Origin: Actinocorallia populi
GTDB taxonomy: Bacteria; Actinomycetota; Actinomycetes; Streptosporangiales; Streptosporangiaceae
Direction: 5' to 3'
Assembly (NCBI RefSeq): GCF_002995495.1
Contig: NZ_PVZV01000002.1
Span: 248,001-312,000, forward strand
Length of the DNA: 64,000 nucleotides
Positions 1-11,929 of this stretch are shown piece by piece (within the stretch, counting starts at the first letter, position 1; each line of letters starts with the position of its first letter). The position numbers were made by a program, and so were the translations under genes. The notes under the pieces were generated by a model, which was not told where the DNA came from, searched no databases, and saw nothing but the letters and a program-made list of their open reading frames with translations.

Positions 1-52
1 GCCGTCTTACAGTTCACAAGGTGACGGCGTCCGGAGGCGGAGGGGCGGGGCA

Positions 53-1231
53 ATGCGGGAATACCTGCTGGTCATCCTCACCGGCATCACCGTCACCTAC
101 CTGCTGGTCACCCCGGTCAAGCGGCTCGCCCTGCTCATCGGGGCGCAGTCCCCGGTGCGGGAGCGGGACGTGCACTCCGTCCCCACGCCCCGGGTGGGCG
201 GCCTGGCGATGTTCGGCGGGCTGCTGGGCGCCCTGGTGATGGCCAAGAGCCTGCCGCACATGCAGAAGGTCTTCGAGGAGACCAAGACCGCCGAGGCGGT
301 GATCCTGGCCGGCGCGCTGATCGTCCTGCTGGGCATCGCCGACGACCTGTGGGACATCGACGCCCTGACCAAGCTGTCGGGGCAGGTCGCCGCCTCCGGA
401 ATCCTGATCATGAACGGGGTCCGGCTCACCACGATCCCGCTGCCCGACGGCGGTTCGCTCGCCCTGCCCCCCCAGTACGGGGTGCCGCTCACGGTCTTCG
501 TGGTGGTGGCGACGATCAACGCGGTGAACTTCATCGACGGCCTGGACGGCCTGGCCGCCGGCGTCGTGGGCATCGCGGCGTTCGCCCTGTTCCTGCTGTC
601 CTACCGGCTCGCGGACGTCATCGACATCCCGCTGCTCATCGGCCCCACCATGATCGCCGGCGTGCTGGTGGGCGTCTGCATCGGCTTCCTGGCGCACAAC
701 TTCCACCCGGCCCGCATCTTCATGGGCGACACCGGCTCGATGCTCATCGGGCTCCTGCTGTCGGCGGCCACCATCCAGCTCATCGAGCTGTTCGACCCCG
801 CGCTGGTCAAGAAGTACTCGATCTTCCCGCTGTGGCTGCCGCTGCTGCTCGTCCCCATGGTCGTCGTGGTGCCCTACGCCGACATGCTGCTGGCCGTCTG
901 GCGCCGCACCAACCAGGGCCGTTCGCCCTTCGCCCCCGACAAGCACCACCTGCACCACCGGCTGCTGCGCCTGGGCCACTCCCACCGCAGGTCCGTGCTG
1001 ATCATGTACGGCTGGGTCGGCCTGGTGGGCTCCTGCATGGTCGCCATGTCGTTCGTCCCCCCGGGTTCGCCGGACGTGCTCGCCCTCGTGGTGGGAATCA
1101 CTCTCCTGGTCGCCGCGCTGGGTGCGGTCCTCATGGTCGGGGTGCCCCGGATCATGGCCAGAAGGGCCGCCGCCGCGGCGGCGCAGCGCGTTTCGGACGA
1201 CACCGATACCTTCACCCGGCAGCCGGTTTAA
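53..1231 (+). CDS. wecA: WecA/TagO-like undecaprenyl-phosphate sugar-1-phosphate transferase
   Basis: The 392-residue polytopic protein belongs to the MraY/WecA family, which moves a UDP-(N-acetyl)hexosamine-1-phosphate onto polyprenyl phosphate at the inner face of the membrane to start cell-wall glycan synthesis. Visible family signatures are the Asp pair D97-D98, the NFIDGLDGLAAG loop at 159-170, MGDTGS at 224-229 and the His cluster HHLHH at 298-302, with about eleven hydrophobic segments. The ATG at 53 follows a purine-rich GGAGGCGGAGGGG stretch. It lies directly upstream of the ATP synthase genes, as in other actinobacteria (rfe/wecA in mycobacteria). The acceptor sugar cannot be told from the sequence. 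Some Ala-rich C-terminal sequence is not conserved in the family. Confidence 0.9.
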   Translation: MREYLLVILTGITVTYLLVTPVKRLALLIGAQSPVRERDVHSVPTPRVGGLAMFGGLLGALVMAKSLPHMQKVFEETKTAEAVILAGALIVLLGIADDLWDIDALTKLSGQVAASGILIMNGVRLTTIPLPDGGSLALPPQYGVPLTVFVVVATINAVNFIDGLDGLAAGVVGIAAFALFLLSYRLADVIDIPLLIGPTMIAGVLVGVCIGFLAHNFHPARIFMGDTGSMLIGLLLSAATIQLIELFDPALVKKYSIFPLWLPLLLVPMVVVVPYADMLLAVWRRTNQGRSPFAPDKHHLHHRLLRLGHSHRRSVLIMYGWVGLVGSCMVAMSFVPPGSPDVLALVVGITLLVAALGAVLMVGVPRIMARRAAAAAAQRVSDDTDTFTRQPV

Positions 1232-1285
1232 GCAGCTGTTCGCCCTACCGTTACCCGAGGGGTAATTGCCGGGCTTCTCGACGCT

Positions 1286-1301
1286 TGTGATAGCTTTCAC
1301 T
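1286..1301. promoter_or_regulatory. CRP-like inverted repeat upstream of the atp genes
   Basis: TGTGA (1286-1290), six bases, then TCACT (1297-1301) match the actinobacterial Crp/Cmr-type half-site pattern TGTGA-N6-TCAC with one outer mismatch. It lies about 40 nt before the AtpI-like gene. Functional binding is inferred only from the pattern. Confidence 0.35.
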
Positions 1302-1341
1302 AAGTAGAGACGAACACGTTACGTGACCAACCGGAGCCTCC

Positions 1342-1776
1342 ATGGACTCAGGCGCTTCGATCTTCAAGGGTGCCGCCCTGCCCACCGCCCTCGCCGGCGT
1401 CGTGGCCCTGCTCGCGGGGCTGCTCTTCGGCGGGCCGAAGGGTGCGGCGGGCGCCGTGCTGGGGACCGTCGTGGTCGTGGCGTTCTTCTCCATCAGCGCG
1501 TACGTGGTCGCCTGGGCCTCGAAGATCTCCCCGCAGACCCTCATGCTGGCCGGCATCACCAGTTACGTGGTGAAGGTGCTGGGCATGATGATCTTGATTT
1601 CGGCGCTCGGCGACGTCACCCTGTGGAACACGGTGATCTTCGGCTGGACGGTCGTGGCCCTCGCGGTCGTGTGGATCGTCGCCGAGTTCAGGACCACCCT
1701 CCAGACCCGAAGGCCTTACATTGACGAACCCATCACCGACGGCGAGCGGGAAGTCCGTGCCGGGCGCGGCTCGTGA
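1342..1776 (+). CDS. ATP synthase protein I-like membrane protein
   Basis: The 144-residue protein has about four hydrophobic segments (roughly residues 10-30, 36-56, 65-85 and 95-115) and a charged C-terminal tail. Its position between wecA and the Fo genes, together with its topology, fits the AtpI/F1Fo ATPase subunit I group, which helps ring assembly or Mg2+ supply in other bacteria. I see no catalytic motif and the sequence is not strongly conserved, so the name rests mainly on context. The ATG at 1342 has GGAG six bases upstream. A gap of 54 nt containing a promoter-like sequence separates it from the next gene. Confidence 0.7.
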   Translation: MDSGASIFKGAALPTALAGVVALLAGLLFGGPKGAAGAVLGTVVVVAFFSISAYVVAWASKISPQTLMLAGITSYVVKVLGMMILISALGDVTLWNTVIFGWTVVALAVVWIVAEFRTTLQTRRPYIDEPITDGEREVRAGRGS

Positions 1777-1790
1777 AGGGCTACTCCGAT

Positions 1791-1820
1791 ATGACCAGTC
1801 CTCGACTGGCCTGCTATCGT
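1791..1820 (+). promoter_or_regulatory. Promoter candidate for the core atp operon
   Basis: ATGACC (1791-1796) and TATCGT (1815-1820) are separated by 18 nt. The expected transcript start is 2-4 nt before the ATG at 1831. That ATG has no Shine-Dalgarno sequence, which suggests a nearly leaderless mRNA. Confidence 0.45.
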
Positions 1821-1830
1821 TCGGCGCGCG

Positions 1831-2046
1831 ATGAGCGAGCATTCGGAAGCGCCACGGGAGACTGGCCCCAGCTTCGCCGACGCCGCTTGGTCCGTCCCCA
1901 GCTACCTGCTGTCCGGGATGGCCATCTGGGGCGGAATCGGGTGGCTGTTGAGCGAGTGGTCCGGGTGGGACCTGTTCAAGCCGATAGGGCTGATCATGGG
2001 TGCCGGGCTCGCCGTCTACCTGGTCTACGTGAAATACGGTCGCTGA
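1831..2046 (+). CDS. AtpZ/AtpI-type small membrane protein
   Basis: This 71-residue protein has two transmembrane segments (about 22-40 and 48-66) joined by a short loop, the hairpin arrangement of AtpZ-like proteins that accompany F1Fo operons. It contains the pattern SGMAIWGGIGWLLSEWSGWD in and after the first helix and a short basic end. The start has no ribosome-binding site; the upstream TATCGT box suggests nearly leaderless expression. A GC-rich imperfect hairpin follows the stop codon (about 2041-2073), ahead of atpB. The role in assembly is taken from family knowledge. Confidence 0.75.
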   Translation: MSEHSEAPRETGPSFADAAWSVPSYLLSGMAIWGGIGWLLSEWSGWDLFKPIGLIMGAGLAVYLVYVKYGR

Positions 2047-2154
2047 CCGCCGGTACCCGGTACCCGGCCAGCGAGTACTTGATCCATCTTCAGCTTGAAG
2101 GGAACGCCACAGTGCGCGAGTGCAGCGAGCGGACCACTATGCCCACCGAGGTGA

Positions 2155-3300
<1,146 letters not shown>

Positions 3301-3339
3301 CGGCGCGCAACACAACCCTGACGGAGGGCTGCACCTAAA

Positions 3340-3888
3340 ATGATCACAGCAGCTTCAGTGCTCGCTGCGGAGGGCAACAACCCGCTCATTCCGCACACCT
3401 ACGAGCTCGTCGTCGGCGTCTTCTCGTTCCTGGTCGTGGTCCTGGTCGTCGGGAAGCTGCTGGTCCCCCGGATCCAGCAGACGCTGGCCGAGCGCACTGA
3501 TCTGATCGAAGGCGGGCTCAAGCGCGCCGAAGACGCTCAGGCCGAGGCCAAGCAGACCCTCGACGCTTACAAGTCCCAGCTCTCGGAGGCCCGCCAGGAG
3601 GCGGCACGCCTGCGGGAGGAGGCTCGTGAGCAGGGCGCTCAGATCATCGCGCAGATGAAGGAGCAGGCCCAGGTCGAGGCGCGCCGCATCGTGGAGAACG
3701 CCCAGGCGCAGATCGAGCAGGAGCGCACCCAGGCCCTGGCCGCGCTGCGCGCCGAGGTCGGCGCCATGTCGGTCGAGCTGGCCGGCCGGGTGGTCGGCGA
3801 GTCCCTCGAGGACGAGGCGCGCCAGCGCCGTATCGTCGACCGCTTCCTCGAGGAGCTCGAGTCCGCCAACGCGAGCAAGGCCCTGTGA
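3340..3888 (+). CDS. atpF: ATP synthase Fo subunit b
   Basis: The 182-residue protein has one N-terminal membrane helix (about residues 20-45) followed by a long Ala/Glu/Arg/Gln-rich coiled coil that forms the peripheral stalk linking Fo to delta and F1. The ATG at 3340 follows ACGGAGGGC. Its TGA stop overlaps the start of atpH in a TGATG arrangement, which points to translational coupling. Length and topology are normal for an actinobacterial b subunit. Confidence 0.97.
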   Translation: MITAASVLAAEGNNPLIPHTYELVVGVFSFLVVVLVVGKLLVPRIQQTLAERTDLIEGGLKRAEDAQAEAKQTLDAYKSQLSEARQEAARLREEAREQGAQIIAQMKEQAQVEARRIVENAQAQIEQERTQALAALRAEVGAMSVELAGRVVGESLEDEARQRRIVDRFLEELESANASKAL

Positions 3889-4697
3889 TGGCGGGAGCCG
3901 TCAGCAGGGCCTCGCTGGCCGAGGTCAACGAGAGATTCGACGAGATCGCCGCGGGCGCGGACGCCGCGACGCTCGGCGCCGAGCTGTTCGCGGTCCTGCA
4001 CCTGCTGGACCGCGAGCACGGGCTGCGCCGGTCGCTGGCCGACCCGGCGTCCTTCGGCGAGGCCAAGGCGCAGATCGTGCGCTCACTGCTCGAGGGCAAG
4101 CTGAGCGAGTCCGCGATCGAGCTCGCGGCCGAGGTCGTGCGCCGCAGGTGGAGCACGTCGGCCGAGATGACCGACGCCATCGAGCGGCTCGCGGTGAACG
4201 CCCAGGCGGTCGCCGCCGAGCGGGCCGGCCGGCTCGACCAGCTCGAGGACGACCTGTTCCGCTTCACCCGGGTGGTCTCCGGCGATCCGGCGCTGCGCGC
4301 GGCCCTGGCCGGCGCGCAGATCCCCGCCGAGCGCAAGGCGGAGCTGGTCAAGGCTCTGCTGGAGGGCAAGGTCGCCGAGGCGTCCCTGGCCCTCATCACC
4401 GAGGCCGTCACGCACTCGCGGGGACGTAGCCTGGAAGGCGAGCTCGACGGCTACGGCAAGGTCGTCGCCGAGCGGCGCAACCGGCTGGTCGCTCTCGTCC
4501 GTACCGCCGTTCCCCTCACGGGGGAGCAGCAGACCCGGCTCGCGGCGGCGCTCGGCGCCTCCTACGGCCGTGATGTACACCTGAACATCGAACTCGACCC
4601 GACCGTGCTCGGCGGCATCGCCGTGCAGATCGGGGACGAGGCAATCGACGGCACGATCGCCGGACGCCTTGACGGCGTACGCCGGCGGATCGCCTGA
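3888..4697 (+). CDS. atpH: ATP synthase F1 subunit delta
   Basis: Delta joins the peripheral stalk to the top of the alpha3beta3 head. At 269 residues it is longer than the E. coli subunit (about 177), as in many actinobacteria, which carry an additional N-terminal segment. The conserved C-terminal pattern of OSCP/delta is seen in the Asp/Pro-rich [20 protein letters not shown] region. I chose the ATG at 3888, whose A is the last base of the atpF stop; an in-frame GTG lies one codon earlier at 3885. Confidence 0.95.
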   Translation: MAGAVSRASLAEVNERFDEIAAGADAATLGAELFAVLHLLDREHGLRRSLADPASFGEAKAQIVRSLLEGKLSESAIELAAEVVRRRWSTSAEMTDAIERLAVNAQAVAAERAGRLDQLEDDLFRFTRVVSGDPALRAALAGAQIPAERKAELVKALLEGKVAEASLALITEAVTHSRGRSLEGELDGYGKVVAERRNRLVALVRTAVPLTGEQQTRLAAALGASYGRDVHLNIELDPTVLGGIAVQIGDEAIDGTIAGRLDGVRRRIA

Positions 4698-4713
4698 AGG
4701 CAAGGAAGGAATC

Positions 4714-6351
4714 ATGGCGGAGCTGACGATCCGTCCGGATGAGATCCGGAACGCGCTGGAGCGTTTCGTCCAGTCGTACGAGCCCGACGCGGCCGCGCGC
4801 GAGGAGGTCGGCACTGTCACCGAGTCCGGCGACGGTATCGCTCGCGTCTCGGGCCTCCCCTCGGCGATGGCCAACGAGCTCCTGGAGTTCGAGGACGGCA
4901 CGCGCGGTCTGGCGCTGAACCTCGAGCCCCGCGAGATCGGCGCGGTCGTGCTGGGCGACTTCACCAAGATCGAGGAAGGCCAGCCGGTGCGCCGCACCGG
5001 TGAGGTCCTGTCCACCCCGGTCGGCGACGACTTCCTGGGCCGCGTCGTTGACGCCCTGGGCAACCCGATCGACGGCAAGGGCCCGATCGCCTCGACCGAG
5101 CGCCGCGCGCTGGAGCTGCAGGCTCCGACCGTCGTGCAGCGCCAGTCGGTCGGCGAGCCGCTGCAGACCGGCATCAAGGCCATCGACGCGATGACCCCGA
5201 TCGGCCGCGGCCAGCGCCAGCTGATCATCGGTGACCGGCAGACCGGCAAGACCACGATCGCCGTCGACACGATCATCAACCAGCGGGAGAACTGGCTCTC
5301 CGGCGACCCGGAGAAGCAGGTCCGCTGCATCTACGTCGCCATCGGCCAGAAGGGCTCCACCATCGCCTCCGTGCGCGGCACGCTGGAAGAGGCGGGCGCG
5401 CTGGAGTACACCACCATCGTCGCCGCCCCGGCGTCCGACCCGGCCGGCTACAAGTACATCGCCCCCTACACCGGGTCCGCGATCGGCCAGCACTGGATGT
5501 ACCAGGGCAAGCACGTCCTGATCGTCTTCGACGACCTGTCCAAGCAGGCCGAGGCCTACCGCGCCGTCTCCCTGCTGCTGCGCCGCCCGCCGGGCCGCGA
5601 GGCCTACCCGGGTGACGTCTTCTACCTGCACTCGCGTCTGCTCGAGCGCTGCGCCAAGCTCTCGGACGACATGGGCGCCGGCTCGATGACGGGCCTGCCG
5701 GTCATCGAGACCAAGGGCAACGACGTGTCGGCGTTCATCCCGACCAACGTCATCTCCATCACCGACGGCCAGTGCTTCCTGGAGACGGACCTGTTCAACC
5801 AGGGTGTCCGCCCGGCCATCAACGTCGGTGTCTCGGTCTCCCGGGTCGGCGGCTCGGCGCAGATCAAGGCGATGCGCAGCGTCGCCGGCACCCTGCGCCT
5901 GTCCCTGTCCCAGTACCGCGACCTGGAGGCCTTCGCGGCCTTCGCCTCCGACCTGGACGCGGCCTCCAAGGCGCAGCTGGAGCGCGGCGCCCGCCTGGTC
6001 GAGCTGCTCAAGCAGCCGCAGTACAACCCGTTCCCGGTCGAGAAGCAGGTCGTCTCGGTCTGGTCGGGCACCTCCGGCGAGCTGGACGACGTGCCGGTGG
6101 AGGACATCCGCCGCTTCGAGGCCGGCTTCCTCGAGCACGTCGAGGGCAGCCACAAGGGCCTGCTGAGCGGGATCCGGGACACCGGCAAGCTGTCGGACGA
6201 CGCGCTGACCGTCCTGAAGGACGCCATCACGGAGTTCAAGAAGGGCTTCACCACCAGCGCGGGCACCCTGCTGGGCGCCGAGGAGCCGGTCGAGCCGCTG
6301 GCCTCGGACGAGGTCGAGCAGGAGACCATCAAGCGCGTCAAGAAGGCCTGA
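4714..6351 (+). CDS. atpA: ATP synthase F1 subunit alpha
   Basis: The 545-residue non-catalytic nucleotide-binding subunit of F1 carries the P-loop GDRQTGKT at 173-180 and the family signature around [14 protein letters not shown] near residue 370. A C-terminal extension of about 35 residues beyond the E. coli length is rich in Glu and Lys, as in mycobacterial alpha subunits, where it restrains ATP hydrolysis (family knowledge). The ATG at 4714 has AAGGAAGGA upstream. The frame opens at 4669, but that would overlap atpH and lacks a ribosome site. Confidence 0.98.
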   Translation: MAELTIRPDEIRNALERFVQSYEPDAAAREEVGTVTESGDGIARVSGLPSAMANELLEFEDGTRGLALNLEPREIGAVVLGDFTKIEEGQPVRRTGEVLSTPVGDDFLGRVVDALGNPIDGKGPIASTERRALELQAPTVVQRQSVGEPLQTGIKAIDAMTPIGRGQRQLIIGDRQTGKTTIAVDTIINQRENWLSGDPEKQVRCIYVAIGQKGSTIASVRGTLEEAGALEYTTIVAAPASDPAGYKYIAPYTGSAIGQHWMYQGKHVLIVFDDLSKQAEAYRAVSLLLRRPPGREAYPGDVFYLHSRLLERCAKLSDDMGAGSMTGLPVIETKGNDVSAFIPTNVISITDGQCFLETDLFNQGVRPAINVGVSVSRVGGSAQIKAMRSVAGTLRLSLSQYRDLEAFAAFASDLDAASKAQLERGARLVELLKQPQYNPFPVEKQVVSVWSGTSGELDDVPVEDIRRFEAGFLEHVEGSHKGLLSGIRDTGKLSDDALTVLKDAITEFKKGFTTSAGTLLGAEEPVEPLASDEVEQETIKRVKKA

Positions 6352-6354
6352 TCC

Positions 6355-8693
<2,339 letters not shown>

Positions 8694-8722
8694 CGAGTGG
8701 GTAGGGCTTCAGCCAAGCAGGA

Positions 8723-8755
8723 ATCCCCGCTGACGCCGATGGCGTTAGCGGGGAT
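8723..8755 (+). repeat. 15-bp hairpin between atpD and atpC
   Basis: Arms 8723-8737 and 8741-8755 pair over 15 bp with a single G-U pair and a GAT loop. No U-run follows, so it is more likely a processing, stability or partial attenuation element than a full terminator. Confidence 0.85.
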
Positions 8756-8758
8756 CAC

Positions 8759-8802
8759 GGCAGCAAGCGTCCCGGTATGACAGAAAGGCGAGGCTTGCTG
8801 CC
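8759..8802 (+). repeat. Second inverted repeat before atpC
   Basis: A perfect 10-bp inverted repeat has arms 8759-8768 (GGCAGCAAGC) and 8793-8802, with a 24-nt loop. It lies between the first hairpin and the atpC ribosome site AGGAGG at about 8825-8831. Confidence 0.7.
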
Positions 8803-8837
8803 ACAGCGACGGGCCTTGTCCAACAGGAGGTAATGAC

Positions 8838-9227
8838 ATGGCACTTCGAGTGGCCCTTGTCTCGCCTGAGCGTGAGGTCTGGGCGGGCGAGGCCGAGATG
8901 GTGGTCGCGCAGACCATCGAGGGCGAGATCGGTATCCGTACCGGTCACGCCCCGGTGCTGGGCGTGCTGGTCGACGGCAGCCTGGTGAGGATCCACCCGA
9001 CGACGGGCGACGTGATCGTCGCCGCGGTGGGCAGCGGCTTCTTCTCGGTCGCCGACGACGAGGTCTCCGTCCTGGCCGAGCAGGCCGAGCTGGGCAACGA
9101 GATCGACGTGGCCCAGGCCCGTGCGGCGCTGGCGGAGGCCCAGACCGGCGGCGACGACGACAACCCGCAGGTGGTCGCCGAGCGCCGTGCCCGCGCGCGG
9201 TTGCGCGCGGCCGGGGCCGAGTCCTAA
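8838..9227 (+). CDS. atpC: ATP synthase F1 subunit epsilon
   Basis: The 129-residue epsilon subunit sits on the central stalk and modulates hydrolysis. The N-terminal beta-barrel is clear (VALVSPEREVWAGEAEMVV, TIEGEIGIRTGHAPVLGVL) and the C-terminal helical part is short, as in actinobacteria. The ATG at 8838 follows AACAGGAGGTAATGAC, a strong ribosome site. It closes the F1Fo operon and is separated from atpD by two hairpins that may set its lower dose. Confidence 0.96.
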   Translation: MALRVALVSPEREVWAGEAEMVVAQTIEGEIGIRTGHAPVLGVLVDGSLVRIHPTTGDVIVAAVGSGFFSVADDEVSVLAEQAELGNEIDVAQARAALAEAQTGGDDDNPQVVAERRARARLRAAGAES

Positions 9228-9245
9228 AGAGAGAACCGGTAGCAC

Positions 9246-9698
9246 GTGGGCGAGCACCTGGCACGAGACATCGGCTGGGTGCTCGCCGCCGTCGTGCTGC
9301 TGGCGGTGCTGCTGTTCGGCCTGATGTCGTTGCGCCGCTGGCTGCTGGAGCTGGGCGGCGGCACGGTGGAGTGCAGCCTGCGCGACCTGCAGGACGCCAA
9401 CGTCTGGCGGCTGGGGATCGGCCGCTACCAGGGCGACGAGCTGCAATGGCACCGCATCTTCGGCTTCAGACGCAGACCCCGGAAGGTGATCCACCGCCGG
9501 GGTCTCGTCGTGCTCAACCGGCGCGAGCCCGAGGGCGAGGAGATCGCCGCCCTCACCGCGGACGCCGCCATCATCGAGGTCAAGAACGGGGACCTGGCCG
9601 TCGAGCTGGCGATGTCCCCGGCCGCCCTCACCGGGTTCCTGGTCTGGCTGGAGTCCTCGCCGCCGGGCTGGCCGGTCGACCTGCCGGACGGCGCCTGA
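9246..9698 (+). CDS. DUF2550 membrane-anchored protein
   Basis: The 150-residue protein has one N-terminal membrane helix (about 11-30) followed by a cytoplasmic domain with a Trp/Arg-rich core (RRPRKVIHRRGLVVLNRRE). DUF2550 proteins are found almost always just downstream of atpC in actinobacteria, and their function is not known. The GTG at 9246 lies 18 nt after atpC, so the gene is probably part of the atp transcript. Confidence 0.88.
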   Translation: MGEHLARDIGWVLAAVVLLAVLLFGLMSLRRWLLELGGGTVECSLRDLQDANVWRLGIGRYQGDELQWHRIFGFRRRPRKVIHRRGLVVLNRREPEGEEIAALTADAAIIEVKNGDLAVELAMSPAALTGFLVWLESSPPGWPVDLPDGA

Positions 9699-9715
9699 GC
9701 GCTAGTGTTGGTGTC

Positions 9716-10297
9716 ATGAGTCGCGATGACGAGCCGGTCGTGTTGTCCAAGATCTACACCCGCGGGGGAGATGACGGGACGACGGCGCTCGGCGATGCCA
9801 GCAGGACCGTCAAGACCGATCCGAGGATCGCCGCCTACGCCGACGTGGAGGAGGCCAACGCCGCGATCGGGGTGGCGCTGTCGGTCGGTTCGCTGCCGGA
9901 GGCCGTCGCGGCGGTGCTCAGGCAGGTGCAGAACGACCTGTTCGACGTCGGCGCGGACCTGTGCACCCCCGTGGACCCCGGCCTGGACTACGAGCCGCTG
10001 CGGGTCACCGAGGCCTATGTGGAGCGGCTGGAGGGCTGGTGCGACCGGTTCAACGAGCCGCTGGCCCCGCTGCGCAGCTTCATCCTGCCCGGCGGCGCGC
10101 CGGGCACCGCCTACCTGCACGTGGCGCGCACCGTCACCCGCCGGGCGGAGCGGATGATCTGGACGGCGCTGGAGGCGCACGGCAAGACCATGAACCCGCT
10201 GACCGCCCGTTACGTCAACCGGCTGTCGGACCTGCTGTTCATCTTCTGCCGGGTGGTGTCGGCGGGCGAGGACGTCCTGTGGAAGCCGGGCGGCTGA
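9716..10297 (+). CDS. PduO-type cob(I)alamin adenosyltransferase
   Basis: The enzyme transfers the adenosyl group of ATP to cob(I)alamin to make coenzyme B12. The N-terminal ATP-binding motif IYTRGGDDGTTALGD starts near residue 13, and the helix-bundle signatures FILPGG and ARTVTRRAER with NPLTARYVNRLSDLLF are present. The 193-residue length is typical. It follows the DUF2550 gene by 17 nt. The methylmalonyl-CoA epimerase at 27.9 kb suggests that a B12-dependent mutase is one user (inference). Confidence 0.95.
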   Translation: MSRDDEPVVLSKIYTRGGDDGTTALGDASRTVKTDPRIAAYADVEEANAAIGVALSVGSLPEAVAAVLRQVQNDLFDVGADLCTPVDPGLDYEPLRVTEAYVERLEGWCDRFNEPLAPLRSFILPGGAPGTAYLHVARTVTRRAERMIWTALEAHGKTMNPLTARYVNRLSDLLFIFCRVVSAGEDVLWKPGG

Positions 10298-10306
10298 CCC
10301 GGGGGC

Positions 10307-10792
10307 TCACAGGAAGCGGGCCATGAGCACGTCGTCGACGAGGCGGCCCTCGATCAGGAACTCGTCCTTGAGCACGCCCTCGACGGTGAAGCCCAGGCTC
10401 TCGTAGAGCCGCCGGGCGGCGGTGTTGCCCGCCAGGACGCGCAGGGTGAGCTTGCGGGCGCCCTGCCGACGAGCCTCGGCCACGGCGCCCTCCAGCAGCA
10501 GCCCGCCGATGCCGCGGCCCCGCGCCTCGGGGTCGACGGCCAGTCCCTGGATCTGGCGGACGTGCGCGGCGCTGGGCTGCAGGACGGGCTGCACCAGCCG
10601 CAGGTAGCCGACCACGCGGTCGTCGAGCTCGGCCACCAGGAAGTGCTCGGGCAGATGGAAGCGGTCGTAGAAGTAGCCGTTGCGGGTCGGCCGTGGCATG
10701 ACGGAGTTGTCCGGAGCCCAGGTCAGCCAGTCCAGTTCGGCCAGCGCCTTCTCGTCCCGTGGCAGCGCCCTGCGGATCCTCACCTCACCCAT
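10307..10792 (-). CDS. GNAT family N-acetyltransferase
   Basis: This 161-residue protein has the GNAT fold: an early beta strand (VRIRRALPRDEKAL), the acetyl-CoA motif A as LAVDPEARGRGIGGLLLEGA with the R/Q-x-x-G-x-G/A pattern, and the C-terminal NTAARRLYESLGFTVEG signature. The frame is open for 42 codons further upstream, but those are Arg/Pro-rich, so I take the ATG at 10792. The substrate is unknown. It converges on the adenosyltransferase with only 9 nt between the stops. Confidence 0.85.
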   Translation of the reverse strand: MGEVRIRRALPRDEKALAELDWLTWAPDNSVMPRPTRNGYFYDRFHLPEHFLVAELDDRVVGYLRLVQPVLQPSAAHVRQIQGLAVDPEARGRGIGGLLLEGAVAEARRQGARKLTLRVLAGNTAARRLYESLGFTVEGVLKDEFLIEGRLVDDVLMARFL

Positions 10793-10848
10793 CCGTCCAG
10801 TCTGCCGCCCGTCCCGTGCTCGCGCACGGGGAAAGGCGGGAAAGCGGC

Positions 10849-11745
10849 TCAGCCCGCCGTCCCGGCCGGCGCGGGGACGATGCCGCGCGCGAGCTGCCGG
10901 CGCCGGCCCTGCTCCCACACCCGGGCCCAGCGCCGGTCCAGGAAGCGGTCCAGCCGGGAGGTGGGCGGGACGGTGCGGGCGGGGAAGGAGTGGGAGGCGC
11001 GGAACTCCTTGGCCAGCCGTTCGGCGTCCAGGAGGTGGCCCGCCCAGGAGGCGGCGCGCACGGGGTCGAGGACCAGCTCGTCGTAGTCGAGGAAGGCGAC
11101 CCGCTCGACGGGCAGCCGGGCGGTGCGGCGCAGCATGCCCAGGACCCGCAGGCGCAGGTTCCAGCGGCCGAGCACCCTCAGGAGCGCGGCGCCCGCCCGC
11201 GTCCGCTGGAAGGCGACGGCGACGCGGACCACCGGGCTGTGGCCGGTCAGCGCCATGCCGTACGCGGTGTTCTCGGCTCCGCGCGCCAGGGCGCGGTCGG
11301 CGCTGTCGCAGATGCCCGCCAGCCGCCTGCGGGTCACGATCACCCCGGCCTCGGGGAAGCAGCGCAGGAGCAGGTCCTCCCGGCCGGTGTCGGAGGGGTT
11401 CTTCAGGACCGCGGTCCCCGACCGGGCGGCGATGTCGTCGGCGACCCTGCGCAGCAGGGGCGCCCCCCTGGGGTGGAACCGGCTCGTCAACCGGGTGGTG
11501 AGGCCCTGGTCGACCAGGAGCCAGCCGTACTCCTCGGGGGTGGCGGCGGTGACCGGGCGGGCGTCCACCCCGCGGTCCACCGGCTCGTCGGCCTCCACCA
11601 GCGCGCGCAGCCGTTCCGCCAGGCCGGGCGAGCCGTACCGGATCAGGTCTCCGACGGTGAACGGCTCCCCGCCGGTGGCAGCGGCCGTCGCCTCCAGCAA
11701 CACGGTGGTCCCGCTGCGGTTGAAGCCGCTGACGAAGAGGATCAC
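10849..11745 (-). CDS. Sulfotransferase-family protein
   Basis: The 298-residue protein begins with a strand and a 5'-phosphosulfate-binding-type loop GFNRSGTT at 7-14, characteristic of PAPS-dependent sulfotransferases. Further support is the 3'-phosphate motif-like region around ICDSADRALARG and the late helix-rich part with VAFLDYDELVLDP. The start is GTG at 11745. It could act on a lipid or saccharide acceptor; nothing nearby specifies it. It is divergent from nucS across an AT-rich spacer. Confidence 0.8.
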   Translation of the reverse strand: MILFVSGFNRSGTTVLLEATAAATGGEPFTVGDLIRYGSPGLAERLRALVEADEPVDRGVDARPVTAATPEEYGWLLVDQGLTTRLTSRFHPRGAPLLRRVADDIAARSGTAVLKNPSDTGREDLLLRCFPEAGVIVTRRRLAGICDSADRALARGAENTAYGMALTGHSPVVRVAVAFQRTRAGAALLRVLGRWNLRLRVLGMLRRTARLPVERVAFLDYDELVLDPVRAASWAGHLLDAERLAKEFRASHSFPARTVPPTSRLDRFLDRRWARVWEQGRRRQLARGIVPAPAGTAG

Positions 11746-11929
11746 TCTGCTCCCTCGCTCTGGCGCTCGGCCGGACAGGTGTCCATCGAATCTTTATATA
11801 TGACGGTTAACTACGAATGTTTCTGATAAATAACCAACAGGCGTGTTGTGCCCGGTATGACAGTTCTGGAGTTCTGTCCATCCGGCGGGACCGGGACGAG
11901 CGGTGGCGGGGGAGTGGGAGACTGGGGCG

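Noticed and set aside
14-1300. A 428-residue minus-strand frame opposite wecA
   Set aside because: Its His/Gln/Asp/Arg-rich composition is typical of a GC-rich antisense shadow, and wecA on the plus strand has complete family motifs.
4669-4713. Upstream extension of atpA
   Set aside because: It overlaps the end of atpH and lacks a ribosome site; ATG 4714 has AAGGAAGGA and the standard start.
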